Source: JANPBY01 sp963851405 (GTDB taxonomy: Bacteria; Actinomycetota; Actinomycetes; DATJPE01). From it: 64,000 nt of DNA. This document shows, piece after piece, positions 24,447-34,107 of this stretch (positions are counted from its first letter, which is position 1; each line of letters starts with the position of its first letter). The notes beneath the pieces were generated by a model, which saw nothing but the letters and a program-made list of their open reading frames with translations, did not search any database and had not been told where the DNA came from. The stretch covers positions 124,001-188,000 of the forward strand of contig CAWKPB010000006.1 of assembly GCA_963851405.1 (NCBI GenBank). Reading direction: 5' to 3'. Both the position numbers and the translations under genes were made by a program.

Positions 24447-25495
24447 ACAAGCACTTGGTGTCTGCTGCCGATCTCAGTCACGACGACGCCCTCTTGGTGT
24501 TGGACACCGCTGAGGAGCTGGCACGGTTGGCTGACCGGCCGATCCGAAAACTCCCCACGTTGCGCGGCCGGACCGTCGTGAATCTGTTCTTCGAGGACTC
24601 GACCCGGACCCGGATCTCCTTTGAGGCGGCAGCAAAGCGCCTGTCCGCAGACGTCATCAACTTCTCCGCCAAGGGATCCAGCGTGTCGAAGGGCGAGAGC
24701 CTCAAAGACACGGCACTCACCTTGGAGGCCATGGGGGCCGACGCGGTGGTGGTCCGCCACGGAGCGAGCGGCGCTCCGCACCGCCTGGCCCATAGCGGAT
24801 GGATCGGCGGGTCTGTGGTCAACGCTGGAGATGGCACCCATGAGCACCCGACGCAGGCCTTGCTCGATGCCTTCACGATGCGAAGGCGCCTCAACGGAGG
24901 CGTCGGCGACCTGGTCGGGCGCAGAGTCACGATCGTGGGAGATGTGCTGCACAGTCGGGTCGCACGATCCAACGTGCTCCTGCTCCACACCCTCGGCGCG
25001 GACGTGACGTTGGTTGCACCCCCCACGCTGCTCCCCGTGGGCATCGACACCTGGCCGTGTCAGTTGTCTTACGACATCGACGCCTCGCTTCCGAAAAGCG
25101 ATGTCGTGATGATGCTGCGCGTCCAACGCGAACGGATGAACGCCTCGTTCTTCCCCAGTAGCGCCGAATACAGCCGCCGGTACGGACTCGACGTGGCCAG
25201 GGCAGCCACCCTGCCGGACCATGCCATTGTCATGCACCCTGGCCCGATGAACCGCGGGATGGAAATCGCGGCCGATGTAGCTGACAGCGCGAGATCCACC
25301 ATCGTCGAGCAGGTCACGAACGGCGTGTCGGTTCGGATGGCTGTCCTCTACCTCCTGCTCGGAGGGTCGGAACCGGCTGGTTCGAGCGAACTGGCGCTCG
25401 AACCAGCGGCCACGCCCGCCGACCTGGCCGCGCCCCCGGCCGATCTCGCGGCGCCGGTCGAGGCCCAACTCCGCGAACGAGAGGGCGCTCGATGA
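24443..25495 (+). CDS. pyrB: Aspartate carbamoyltransferase, catalytic chain
   Basis: A 350-residue enzyme that condenses carbamoyl phosphate with aspartate. Signatures are FFEDSTRTRISFE (carbamoyl phosphate binding), GDGTHEHPTQALLDAF and MHPGPMNRGMEI. After the normal end near residue 310 (VRMAVLYLLLGG) there is a tail of about 35 residues that is rich in Ala and Pro and includes a near duplication, PADLAAP twice; its role is unknown. No regulatory PyrI subunit is present. ATG start overlapping pyrR. Confidence 0.97.
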   Translation: MNKHLVSAADLSHDDALLVLDTAEELARLADRPIRKLPTLRGRTVVNLFFEDSTRTRISFEAAAKRLSADVINFSAKGSSVSKGESLKDTALTLEAMGADAVVVRHGASGAPHRLAHSGWIGGSVVNAGDGTHEHPTQALLDAFTMRRRLNGGVGDLVGRRVTIVGDVLHSRVARSNVLLLHTLGADVTLVAPPTLLPVGIDTWPCQLSYDIDASLPKSDVVMMLRVQRERMNASFFPSSAEYSRRYGLDVARAATLPDHAIVMHPGPMNRGMEIAADVADSARSTIVEQVTNGVSVRMAVLYLLLGGSEPAGSSELALEPAATPADLAAPPADLAAPVEAQLREREGAR

Positions 25496-26781
25496 CCACA
25501 GATTTCATCATCCGGGGAGCGCGGATCCTCGGTGGCGACCAACGCGACGTCCTGCTCGGCGCGGGCGGCATCGAGGACATCGCCGTGGGTGTCTCCCGGT
25601 CGGGTGCGACCGAGATCGACGGAGACGGACTGGTTGCTTTGCCGGGCCTGGTCGATTTGCACACTCACTTACGCGAGCCTGGCCGCGAGGATGCGGAGAC
25701 GGTCGAGAGCGGATCGCAGGCAGCGGCGCTCGGCGGGTTCACGGCCGTCCATGCCATGGCGAACACCGATCCGGTAGCGGACACCGCTGGTGTCGTCGAA
25801 CAGGTCTGGCGCCTCGGGCGTGAGCACGGCTACTGCGATGTGCAACCGGTCGGTGCCGTGACGTTGGGGTTAGCGGGTTCCCAGCTGGCCGAGTTGGGAG
25901 CCATGGCCGATTCGGCGGCTGCGGTTCGGGTGTTCTCTGACGACGGGCACTGTGTCGATGACGCGGTGCTGATGCGGCGAGCGCTGGAGTACGTGAAGGC
26001 GTTTGACGGGGTGATCGCGCAGCACGCGCAGGAACCTCGCCTTACCCAGGGCGCCCAGATGAACGAAGGGGTGTTGTCGGGAGTCTTGGGGTTGACCGGC
26101 TGGCCGGCTGTTGCTGAGGAGGCCATCGTCGCCCGCGACGTGTTGCTGGCCGAGCATGTGGGTTCGCGGCTGCACATCTGCCATGTGTCCACTGCTGGCA
26201 CAGTAGAAATCCTTCGCCAAGCCAAGGCTCGAGGCGTCGATGTGACCGCCGAGGTCACCCCTCACCATCTTCTTCTCACCGACGATTTGGTGACTAGCTA
26301 CGACCCCGTGTTCAAGGTGAACCCACCCCTGCGGACCAAGGCCGACGTCGAGGCTGTGCGTCAAGCCCTAGCCGACGGCACGATCGACGCTGTGGCCACC
26401 GATCATGCACCGCACGCGGTGGAGGACAAGGACTGCGAATGGGCGGCGGCCGCGTTCGGAATGCTGGGACTGGAGCAGGCCCTGTCCGTGGTGGCCGAAG
26501 CCATGGTCGAAACCGGACTTCTGGACTGGGCGGGGGTCGCCGACCGGATGTCCGCGCGCCCGGCGCGCGTCGGCCGACTGCCCGGCCACGGTCGCCCGCT
26601 CGCCGTCGGCGAACCCGCGAACCTCGTCCTTGTGGATCCGGCCGCCCGGATCACGGTTGAGCCCGCACGGCTGGCGAGCAAGAGCCGGAACACGCCGTAC
26701 CGCGGGATGACGCTGCCAGGGCGTGTGGTGGCCACGTTCCTTCGCGGTCGCCCCACGGTGCTCGATGGGGAGCTGGCGTGA
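25492..26781 (+). CDS. pyrC: Dihydroorotase
   Basis: A 429-residue class I dihydroorotase that cyclises carbamoyl aspartate to dihydroorotate. The zinc-binding pair is in LPGLVDLHTHLREPG; further ligands are in AQHAQEP and HICHVSTAGT, and ATDHAPHAVEDK carries the catalytic Asp. The end TPYRGMTLPGRVVATFLRG is typical. ATG start overlapping the pyrB stop by 4 nt; the stop overlaps carA. Confidence 0.97.
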   Translation: MTTDFIIRGARILGGDQRDVLLGAGGIEDIAVGVSRSGATEIDGDGLVALPGLVDLHTHLREPGREDAETVESGSQAAALGGFTAVHAMANTDPVADTAGVVEQVWRLGREHGYCDVQPVGAVTLGLAGSQLAELGAMADSAAAVRVFSDDGHCVDDAVLMRRALEYVKAFDGVIAQHAQEPRLTQGAQMNEGVLSGVLGLTGWPAVAEEAIVARDVLLAEHVGSRLHICHVSTAGTVEILRQAKARGVDVTAEVTPHHLLLTDDLVTSYDPVFKVNPPLRTKADVEAVRQALADGTIDAVATDHAPHAVEDKDCEWAAAAFGMLGLEQALSVVAEAMVETGLLDWAGVADRMSARPARVGRLPGHGRPLAVGEPANLVLVDPAARITVEPARLASKSRNTPYRGMTLPGRVVATFLRGRPTVLDGELA

Positions 26782-28049
26782 CCACTGCGGCGACGCGCGC
26801 CGGGGCGCTGCTGGTTCTTGAAGATGGCCGGGTCTTCACCGGTGAGGCCTACGGAGCCGTGGGAGAGACGTTCGGCGAGGCCGTCTTCTGCACCGCCATG
26901 ACCGGCTACCAGGAGACCCTCACCGATCCGAGCTACCACCGGCAGGTGGTTGTGATGACCGCTCCACATATCGGCAACACAGGAGTCAATGACGAAGATC
27001 CAGAGTCCTCCCGAATCTGGGTGTCTGGCTACGTCGTTCGGGAGCCGGCCCGTGCCGCGTCGAACTGGCGAGCCACGCGCGGCCTTGAGGACGACTTGAG
27101 GGAGCAGGGAATCGTCGGGATCAGTGGAGTGGACACGCGGGCCCTGACCCGTCACCTGCGCGATCGAGGGGCCATGCGGGTCGGAGTCTCCAGCACGGGG
27201 GCCGATCCGGAGGAGTTGCTGGAGCGGGTGCGATCAAGCCCATCCATGGTTGGGGCCGACCTCGTGGCTGAGGTGACCACCGCCCTTCCGTACGTCGTCC
27301 CGGCTGTCGGCGAGCGCCGATATGCAGTCGCCGCCCTCGACCTCGGCATCAAGTCGATGACCCCACGATTGATGGCGCAGCGGGGTATCGAGGTCACCGT
27401 GGTGCCCGCCGGCTCTTCGCTCGAGGAGCTTCTTGCCCTGGACCTGGACGGCATTTTCGTCAGTAACGGGCCCGGCGATCCCGCCACGGCCGACCATGCC
27501 GTCGAGTTGGTGAGGGGAGCCCTCGATCGCCGCATCCCGGTCTTTGGGATCTGCTTCGGGAATCAGGTGTTGGGTCGCGCACTGGGTTTCGGCACGTACA
27601 AACTCGGATTCGGCCATCGCGGGGTCAACCAGCCGGTCATGGATCGAGCGACGGGACGCGTTGAGATCACGGCTCAAAACCACGGCTTCGCCGTCGATGC
27701 CCCGCTCGAAGAGATCGTGGACACACCCTTCGGCCGGGTTGAGGTCAGTCACGTGGGCCTCAACGACAACGTGGTCGAGGGATTGCGTTGCCTGGATGTG
27801 CCCGCCTTCTCCGTCCAGTACCACCCCGAAGCGGCGGCCGGTCCGCATGACTCGTCCTACCTGTTCGACCGGTTCGCCGAACTCATGGAAGGTGCGCGCG
27901 GCGGCGGGGGTTCGGGAGTCTCCTTCGCTCGCACCCAGTCCGTCGCCTCCGGCGCCGGACGGCCAGACCCATCCACGCTCGCTGCGGAGACCTCCGAACC
28001 CCCACCACCTGGGCGGAACGCTGGGCTCGGTCGGGGCGGGGACGCCTGA
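26778..28049 (+). CDS. carA: Carbamoyl-phosphate synthase, small (glutaminase) chain
   Basis: A 423-residue glutaminase subunit that supplies ammonia to CarB. The N-terminal domain (LVLEDGRVFTGEAYG, TGYQETLTDPSY) is followed by the amidotransferase domain: nucleophile Cys in FGICFGNQVLG, and His/Glu in QYHPEAAAGPHDS. The usual end is near residue 374 (FDRFAELM); here about 49 further residues follow, Gly/Pro/Ser-rich and probably disordered. GTG start overlapping pyrC; the stop shares one base with the carB ATG (TGATG). Confidence 0.97.
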   Translation: MTTAATRAGALLVLEDGRVFTGEAYGAVGETFGEAVFCTAMTGYQETLTDPSYHRQVVVMTAPHIGNTGVNDEDPESSRIWVSGYVVREPARAASNWRATRGLEDDLREQGIVGISGVDTRALTRHLRDRGAMRVGVSSTGADPEELLERVRSSPSMVGADLVAEVTTALPYVVPAVGERRYAVAALDLGIKSMTPRLMAQRGIEVTVVPAGSSLEELLALDLDGIFVSNGPGDPATADHAVELVRGALDRRIPVFGICFGNQVLGRALGFGTYKLGFGHRGVNQPVMDRATGRVEITAQNHGFAVDAPLEEIVDTPFGRVEVSHVGLNDNVVEGLRCLDVPAFSVQYHPEAAAGPHDSSYLFDRFAELMEGARGGGGSGVSFARTQSVASGAGRPDPSTLAAETSEPPPPGRNAGLGRGGDA

Positions 28050-31000
28050 TGCCGAAGCGCACGGATTTGAGCAGCGTCCTGGTGATCGGATCGGGGCCGA
28101 TTGTCATTGGCCAGGCGTGTGAATTTGACTATTCGGGGACGCAGGCCTGCCGTGTGCTTCAGGAGGAGGGCCTGCGGGTCATCCTCGTCAACAGCAACCC
28201 GGCCACGATCATGACCGATCCGCAGTTTGCCGACGCGACCTACGTGGAGCCCATCACGCCCGAGGTGATCGAAAAGATCATCGAGCGGGAGCGCCCCGAT
28301 GCCCTGTTGGCAACCCTGGGCGGCCAGACGGCGCTGAACGCGGCCGTCGCCCTCCACGAGCGCGGGATCCTCGACAAGCATGGCGTCGAACTGATCGGGG
28401 CCAACATCGACGCGATCCAGCGCGGTGAAGATCGACAGCGCTTCAAGGAGATCGTCGCCTCGATCGGGGCTGAGTCGGCTCGGTCCGTGATCTGCCACTC
28501 GATGACGGACTGCCTGGGCGCTGTTGCCGAGCTCGGCTATCCGGTGGTTGTGCGTCCTTCGTTCACGATGGGCGGCGCCGGTTCCGGCATCGCCTACGAC
28601 GAGGCGGACCTTCGCACCATCGCTGGATCCGGGCTTCAGGCCAGCCCGACCACCGAGGTCCTGCTCGAGGAGTCGGTGATCGGGTGGAAGGAGTACGAGC
28701 TCGAGCTCATGCGTGACCGCTCGGACAACGTGGTGGTGATCTGCTCGATCGAGAACCTCGACCCGATGGGCGTGCACACGGGGGACTCCATCACCGTGGC
28801 ACCGGCGATGACCCTGACCGACCGTGAGTTCCAGCACATGCGTGATGTAGCGATCGCGGTGATCCGTGCGGTCGGCGTGGACACGGGGGGGTGCAACATC
28901 CAGTTCGCGATCGACCCCGCGTCGGGCCGGATGACCGTGATCGAAATGAATCCGCGGGTCTCCCGGTCGTCGGCACTGGCTTCCAAGGCTACGGGCTTCC
29001 CGATTGCCAAGATCGCTGCGCGGCTCGCGATCGGTTACACCTTGGACGAGATCCCTAACGACATCACCAAGGAGACGCCGGCCTCCTTTGAGCCTGCCCT
29101 CGACTACGTCGTGGTGAAGGCCCCGCGGTTTGCGTTTGAGAAGTTCCCGCAAGCCGACCCCACGCTCACGACGACGATGAAATCGGTCGGTGAGGCGATG
29201 GCCATTGGGCGGTGCTTCACTGAAGCACTGCAGAAGGCGCTGCGCTCCCTCGAGCGACCCGAGGCCGTCTTCGCCTGGGACGGCGGTCCGCTCGACAAGG
29301 ATGCGCTGCTGGCGCAGGCCGCTTTGCCCCGCGACGGCCGGTTGAAGGTCGTGCAGCAAGCGCTCTTGGCGGGGGCGACGGTAGGTGAGGTAGCGGGTGC
29401 CACCGGTATCGATCCCTGGTTCGTCGACCAAGTGCTCGCCATCAACGAGGTCGCTCAGAGCGTCCGTGAATCGGCAGAGTTGACACCGGAGATCCTGCGC
29501 CGGGCCAAGCGAAACGGGTTCTCTGACCGACAAGTAGCGGACCTGCGAGACACCACTGAGAGCGTGGTCAGAGGGGTGCGGCACGCCTTGGGGATTCGCC
29601 CGGTCTACAAGACCGTCGACACCTGCGCAGCCGAGTTCGAGGCCAAGACGCCCTACCACTACTCCTCCTACGACGAGGAGACCGAGGTGGCTGCCCGTAC
29701 CCGCCCAGCGGTGCTGATCCTGGGCAGCGGCCCCAATCGGATCGGCCAGGGCATCGAGTTCGACTACTCGTGCGTGCACGCTGCCATGACCCTGCGCGAA
29801 GCCGGGTACGAGACCGTGATGGTCAACTGCAATCCGGAGACGGTTTCCACGGACTACGACACCAGCGACCGCTTGTACTTCGAGCCGCTCACCCTTGAAG
29901 ACGTCCTCGAGGTCTATGCCGCCGAGTGCGCGGCCGGGCCGGTCACGGGTGTCGTCGTCCAACTTGGCGGACAGACGCCGCTTGGGCTCGCGCAAGCACT
30001 GAAGGATGCCGGTGTGCCGATCGTGGGTACGACTCCGGAGGCGATCCACCTCGCGGAAAACCGTGGCGAGTTCGGGCGAGTGTTGCTCGACGCGGGGTTA
30101 CCGGCGCCCAAACACGGCACGGCGTTGTCGTTCGGTGAGGCCAAGTCGATCGCGGATGAAATCGGCTACCCGGTGCTCGTGCGTCCGTCGTACGTGCTCG
30201 GGGGGCGAGGCATGGAGATCGTCTACGACGAGTCAATGTTGGCTGAGTACATCGGGCGAGCGACGCAGATCAGCCCAGAACACCCGGTGCTGGTGGACCG
30301 GTTTCTCGATGACGCGGTCGAAATCGACGTCGATGCGCTCTACGACGGAGTCGAGCTCTATCTCGGTGGGGTCATGGAGCACATCGAGGAGGCCGGTATC
30401 CACTCGGGCGACTCGGCCTGTGCGCTGCCGCCGATCACTTTGGGTCGGGCGGAGATCGACCGGATCAGACGTTCGAGCGAGGCCATCGCCAGGGGCGTTG
30501 GCGTGCGCGGTCTGTTGAACGTGCAGTTCGCGCTGGCCGGCGATGTTCTGTACGTCCTCGAGGCGAATCCTCGGGCCTCTCGGACCGTCCCGTTCGTCTC
30601 CAAGGCCACGTCGGTGCCGCTGGCGAAGGCCGCCGCACGGGTCATGCTGGGGGCGAGCATCGCGCAACTGCGAGCCGAAAGACTTCTCCCCGCTACCCAC
30701 GACGGGGGCTCGCTTCCCCCCGAAGCGCCAACCGCGGTGAAAGAAGCCGTCCTGCCATTCGGCCGATTCCATGGTGTGGACACCATTTTGGGACCCGAGA
30801 TGAAGTCGACCGGAGAGGTCATGGGGGTGGACGCGCTGTTCGGCACGGCGTTCGCCAAAAGCCAGTTGGCCGCCTATTCCGGAGGGTTGCCTACGAAGGG
30901 TCGTGCTTTCGTTTCTGTCGCCAACCGGGACAAACGCTCGATGGTCTTTCCGGTGAAACGCCTGGCCGACCTCGGTTTCGAGATCCTCGCGACGTCGGGC

Positions 31001-31330
31001 ACGGCCGAAGTACTCCGCCGAAGCGGCGTAGCTGCGACCGTGGTGCGTAAGCACTTCGAGACCGACGACGGCACGCCGGACGCGGTCCAGCAGATCCTGG
31101 CCGGCCAGATCGATTTCGTTGTGAACACGCCGTACGGCGTCGGCGCCCGGTCGGACGGCTACGAGATCCGCACCGCGTCGGTGCGTCAGGGCGTCCCGTG
31201 CATCACGACGGTTCAGGGCCTGGCCGCAGCAGTTCAGGGCATCGAGGCGTTGCGCGCTGGCGAAGTCGGAGTGCGGACCCTCCAGGAGTACGGTCAGGAC
31301 CTCCAAGACTGGCGGGAGGGGACGGCCTGA
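28049..31330 (+). CDS. carB: Carbamoyl-phosphate synthase, large chain
   Basis: A 1093-residue synthetase with the classical duplicated ATP-grasp halves. The first half begins PKRTDLSSVLVIGSGPIVIG and the second near residue 553 with AVLILGSGPNRIGQGIEFDY. ATP-grasp loops (VVRPSFTMGGAGSGIAYD and VLVRPSYVLGGRGMEIVYD) and metal ligands (EMNPRVSRSSALASKATG) are present. The C-terminal MGS-like allosteric domain (SVANRDKRSMVFPVKRL onward) is complete. It shares one base with the carA stop and one with the pyrK start. Confidence 0.98.
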   Translation: MPKRTDLSSVLVIGSGPIVIGQACEFDYSGTQACRVLQEEGLRVILVNSNPATIMTDPQFADATYVEPITPEVIEKIIERERPDALLATLGGQTALNAAVALHERGILDKHGVELIGANIDAIQRGEDRQRFKEIVASIGAESARSVICHSMTDCLGAVAELGYPVVVRPSFTMGGAGSGIAYDEADLRTIAGSGLQASPTTEVLLEESVIGWKEYELELMRDRSDNVVVICSIENLDPMGVHTGDSITVAPAMTLTDREFQHMRDVAIAVIRAVGVDTGGCNIQFAIDPASGRMTVIEMNPRVSRSSALASKATGFPIAKIAARLAIGYTLDEIPNDITKETPASFEPALDYVVVKAPRFAFEKFPQADPTLTTTMKSVGEAMAIGRCFTEALQKALRSLERPEAVFAWDGGPLDKDALLAQAALPRDGRLKVVQQALLAGATVGEVAGATGIDPWFVDQVLAINEVAQSVRESAELTPEILRRAKRNGFSDRQVADLRDTTESVVRGVRHALGIRPVYKTVDTCAAEFEAKTPYHYSSYDEETEVAARTRPAVLILGSGPNRIGQGIEFDYSCVHAAMTLREAGYETVMVNCNPETVSTDYDTSDRLYFEPLTLEDVLEVYAAECAAGPVTGVVVQLGGQTPLGLAQALKDAGVPIVGTTPEAIHLAENRGEFGRVLLDAGLPAPKHGTALSFGEAKSIADEIGYPVLVRPSYVLGGRGMEIVYDESMLAEYIGRATQISPEHPVLVDRFLDDAVEIDVDALYDGVELYLGGVMEHIEEAGIHSGDSACALPPITLGRAEIDRIRRSSEAIARGVGVRGLLNVQFALAGDVLYVLEANPRASRTVPFVSKATSVPLAKAAARVMLGASIAQLRAERLLPATHDGGSLPPEAPTAVKEAVLPFGRFHGVDTILGPEMKSTGEVMGVDALFGTAFAKSQLAAYSGGLPTKGRAFVSVANRDKRSMVFPVKRLADLGFEILATSGTAEVLRRSGVAATVVRKHFETDDGTPDAVQQILAGQIDFVVNTPYGVGARSDGYEIRTASVRQGVPCITTVQGLAAAVQGIEALRAGEVGVRTLQEYGQDLQDWREGTA

Positions 31331-32205
31331 TGGCTCCGGTTCAAGTCAAGGGAGAGGTTCTCTCCTTGCGTCGCGCGGGGGCGTATCACGCGTTGACCCT
31401 GGTGGCGCCAGGAGTTGCTGAGCAGGCGCGTCCGGGTCATTTTGTGGCGCTAGCCGTGGGTGGCCCGAACGGGCCGACCCTGTTGCGTCGCGCGTTCTCC
31501 ATCTACCGGGTCCAGGAACGTGGGATCTACGGCGGCACCGTGGAAATCGTGTTCGCCGTGCATGGCGCCGGCACGGCCTGGATGGCCAATCTGCGTCCAC
31601 ACGACCCGGTCGATGTTGTCGGTCCCCTCGGGCGTCCGTTCGCGCTTCCCAAGGAGTCCGTCGCCTGCACACTCGTGGGTGGTGGGTACGGCACGGCGCC
31701 GCTGTTCTCCCTGGCCGAGCACCTTCGCGAGCGGGGCTGTCGGGTGGACTTCGTGATCGGGGCGTCCACGGAGCCGAAGTTGTTCGGCGCCCTCGAGGCG
31801 AAGCGGATGTCCCAATCCGTGGCCATCACCACCGAGGACGGTTCAGCGGGGGAGCGGGGCAGGGTGTCGGATGTCCTTCCTGGGCTCTTGGAGCGCAGTG
31901 AGTCCGATGTGGTCTACGCGTGTGGGCCCATGCCGATGCTTCGCGTGGTTGCTGAGATCGCCCGACGATTTGGGGCTCACAGCCAGGTGGCCGTTGAGGA
32001 GTCGATGGCCTGTGGCATCGGAGTCTGCATGACCTGCGTCCTGCCGGTGGTCGGAAGCGACGGCGTGACCCGGATGGTGCGGTCCTGTGTCGAAGGCCCG
32101 GTCTTTAACGGCGACTCGATTCGTTGGGACGACCTCGGCACGGTGCCAGCAGATGCGCTGGGTGCGCCGCCAGGCCCAGCCGTCGGACTAAGGGCGCGAT
32201 CGTGA
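31330..32205 (+). CDS. pyrK: Dihydroorotate dehydrogenase electron-transfer subunit
   Basis: A 291-residue ferredoxin-reductase-like subunit that carries electrons from the class 1B dihydroorotate dehydrogenase to NAD. FAD binding is indicated by RRAFSIYRV, and the NAD-binding loop is LVGGGYGTAPLFSL. The 2Fe-2S cysteines lie in ESMACGIGVCMTCVLPV with a fourth in MVRSCVEGPVF. The ATG at 31330 sits in a TGATG junction with carB; upstream in-frame starts are inside carB. The presence of pyrK means the neighbouring PyrD is the NAD-linked type. Confidence 0.94.
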   Translation: MAPVQVKGEVLSLRRAGAYHALTLVAPGVAEQARPGHFVALAVGGPNGPTLLRRAFSIYRVQERGIYGGTVEIVFAVHGAGTAWMANLRPHDPVDVVGPLGRPFALPKESVACTLVGGGYGTAPLFSLAEHLRERGCRVDFVIGASTEPKLFGALEAKRMSQSVAITTEDGSAGERGRVSDVLPGLLERSESDVVYACGPMPMLRVVAEIARRFGAHSQVAVEESMACGIGVCMTCVLPVVGSDGVTRMVRSCVEGPVFNGDSIRWDDLGTVPADALGAPPGPAVGLRARS

Positions 32206-33257
32206 CCAGGATGCGACTCACCACCGCCCCGGAGGCTGTCCGCACGCTGCCACCGGTGAACATGAGTGCCCATCTGGGGCCGCTGACCTTGCCCGACCCG
32301 GTGTTGGCTGCGTCGGGGTGCGCAGCGGCCGGGCGCGAGCTGGACCCGTTCCTTGATCTGGGTGCGATTGGGGCAGTGATCACCAAATCGATCATGCTGG
32401 ACCCCAGGTCAGGGCGACCCACACCTCGGATGGCCGAGACCCCGAGCGGGATGCTCAACTCGATCGGGCTGCAAGGGCCAGGGATCGACTCGTTCATCGA
32501 CCATGACCTCGCGTGGCTGCACCAGCGGGGGGCCAGGGCCGTGGTCTCGATTGCCGGCGGCACGGTGGATGAGTACGTCCGGCTGGCGACGCGGCTTCGG
32601 ACCGCTGATGGCGTCGCCGGTATCGAGGTCAACATCTCCTGCCCGAACGTCGAGGACCGTGGGCAGGTCTTCGCCTGCGACCCGGTTGCAGCGGCCGCGG
32701 TGATTCACGGAGTTCGACGCGCGACGCCTCCGACGGTTCCGGTTCTAGCCAAGCTTTCACCGGACGTGACCGACATCGTCGAGGTGGCGCGCAGCGTCGT
32801 GGACGCCGGCGCTGACGGGGTCTCCCTGATCAACACCACGCTGGGGATGGTCATCGACACCGACACATTGCTCCCGGCGCTCGCCGGGGTCACCGGTGGA
32901 CTGTCCGGGCCGGCCATCCGTCCCATCGCGGTTCGCTGCGTGTGGCAGGTCCACGCGGCCCTGCCTGATGTCCCCATCCTGGGCATGGGCGGGATCCGCT
33001 CGGGGCTTGATGCTTTGGAGTTCGTCCTTGCCGGTGCATCGGCGGTGTCTGTGGGAACGGTGATTTTCCACGATCCGGCCGCCCCAGCTCGCATTTCCAG
33101 GGAACTCGATGTCGCGCTCGCTGAGCGAGGGTTCGAGAGCGTGGCCGACGCCGTGGGTTTTGCGCACCGAGGATCCGCACGGGACTCCGCTCCCGCCGCG
33201 CAGCTGCGATCGGCGACGAGCGCGTCCGGGCTTGATGACTCCGGGGCTGCCGGGTGA
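32202..33257 (+). CDS. pyrD: Dihydroorotate dehydrogenase, class 1B catalytic subunit
   Basis: An FMN enzyme of about 351 residues that oxidises dihydroorotate to orotate. The core starts LGPLTLPDPVLAASGC; the class 1 active-site cysteine is in IEVNISCPNVEDRG, and FMN-binding segments are VPVLAKLSPDVTD, GVSLINTTLG and PILGMGGIRSGLDALEF. The GTG at 32202 overlaps the pyrK stop by 4 nt; ATG codons at 32211 or 32262 are alternatives, so the exact N-terminus is uncertain. The pairing with pyrK supports class 1B. Confidence 0.95.
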   Translation: MTRMRLTTAPEAVRTLPPVNMSAHLGPLTLPDPVLAASGCAAAGRELDPFLDLGAIGAVITKSIMLDPRSGRPTPRMAETPSGMLNSIGLQGPGIDSFIDHDLAWLHQRGARAVVSIAGGTVDEYVRLATRLRTADGVAGIEVNISCPNVEDRGQVFACDPVAAAAVIHGVRRATPPTVPVLAKLSPDVTDIVEVARSVVDAGADGVSLINTTLGMVIDTDTLLPALAGVTGGLSGPAIRPIAVRCVWQVHAALPDVPILGMGGIRSGLDALEFVLAGASAVSVGTVIFHDPAAPARISRELDVALAERGFESVADAVGFAHRGSARDSAPAAQLRSATSASGLDDSGAAG

Positions 33258-33943
33258 GCGTCGCTCCGGTAGCCATAGCCCTGGATGCGAAGGACCTCCC
33301 TACGGCGTTGGGTTGGGCCACCGCCGTAGGACCTTGGGTTTCCACGGTGAAGGTCGGTCTCGAATTGTTCTTGAGCCATGGTGCCGAGGCCGTGGACGGT
33401 GTTCGTCGCGCCAGCAACGGATGCGACCTGTTCCTCGACCTGAAGTTGCATGACATCCCCAACACGGTCGCGGGTGCGGCCCGCGCGGTGGCTCATCTCG
33501 AGCCAGCGTTCCTCACCGTTCATGCGTGCGGTGGCCCGGCCATGGTTCGGGCCGCCGTCGAGGAGTTGCCCGACACGCGGATCGCTGGGGTGACGGTGCT
33601 GACGTCGATGTCGGACGCCGACCTGGAGACCGTTGGTATGGAGGGGTCAGCTCTGGATGCCGTTCGCCGGCTCGCGGCACTGGCCGTCGAGGCCGGAGCC
33701 CGCGCCCTGGTCTGTTCCCCGCATGAAGTGGCGGCGGTCCGGCGCGAGGTAGGGGCCGACGTCACCTTGATCGTGCCCGGGGTGCGGCCCTCCGGGGCCG
33801 ATCTCGCAGACCAAACGCGGGTCGCCACCCCCGAGCAGGCCCTGGCCGACGGGGCTGATCTGCTCGTCATCGGGCGACCCATCACCGGCGCCGCAGACCC
33901 CGCGGCGGCCGCTGCAGCTCTCGCGCAGCTGACGACGAGGTAG
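33254..33943 (+). CDS. pyrF: Orotidine 5'-phosphate decarboxylase
   Basis: A 229-residue decarboxylase producing UMP, the last enzyme of the operon. Catalytic charged network is in DLFLDLKLHDIPNTV, with the first conserved Asp in ALDAKDLPTAL and lysine in STVKVGLELF. The product phosphate loop is LLVIGRPITGAADP and VTLIVPGVRPSG is typical. This is the bacterial E. coli-like type, not the long PyrF type of many actinomycetes. GTG start overlapping pyrD by 4 nt. Confidence 0.97.
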   Translation: MSVAPVAIALDAKDLPTALGWATAVGPWVSTVKVGLELFLSHGAEAVDGVRRASNGCDLFLDLKLHDIPNTVAGAARAVAHLEPAFLTVHACGGPAMVRAAVEELPDTRIAGVTVLTSMSDADLETVGMEGSALDAVRRLAALAVEAGARALVCSPHEVAAVRREVGADVTLIVPGVRPSGADLADQTRVATPEQALADGADLLVIGRPITGAADPAAAAAALAQLTTR

Positions 33944-34047
33944 CTTCCGGTCGACCCGCATGCACAAACCTCGCAGTTCTCGGGTAGGGCGCGTTGCCAC
34001 AGGTCACCGGGCCCTACTAGGTTCCGGGGGACTCGCCCGCTTGCCCT

Positions 34048-34092
34048 CTCGATGGCCTTCGACTCGATGGCATCCGACACGACGGCATATGA
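34048..34092. repeat. Three degenerate 15-bp tandem repeats in the mihF leader
   Basis: Units CTCGATGGCCTTCGA (34048), CTCGATGGCATCCGA (34063) and CACGACGGCATATGA (34078) follow each other without spacer and end just before the ribosome-binding site of mihF. The rest of the 164-nt gap (33944-34107) has no gene that I can support. Confidence 0.6.
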
Positions 34093-34107
34093 CTAGGAGA
34101 GGTACCG

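Noticed and set aside
27857..30049. 730-codon minus-strand frame opposite carA/carB
   Set aside because: The plus-strand CarB motifs are unambiguous, and the antisense product is low-complexity Arg/Gly/Asp-rich without domain features.
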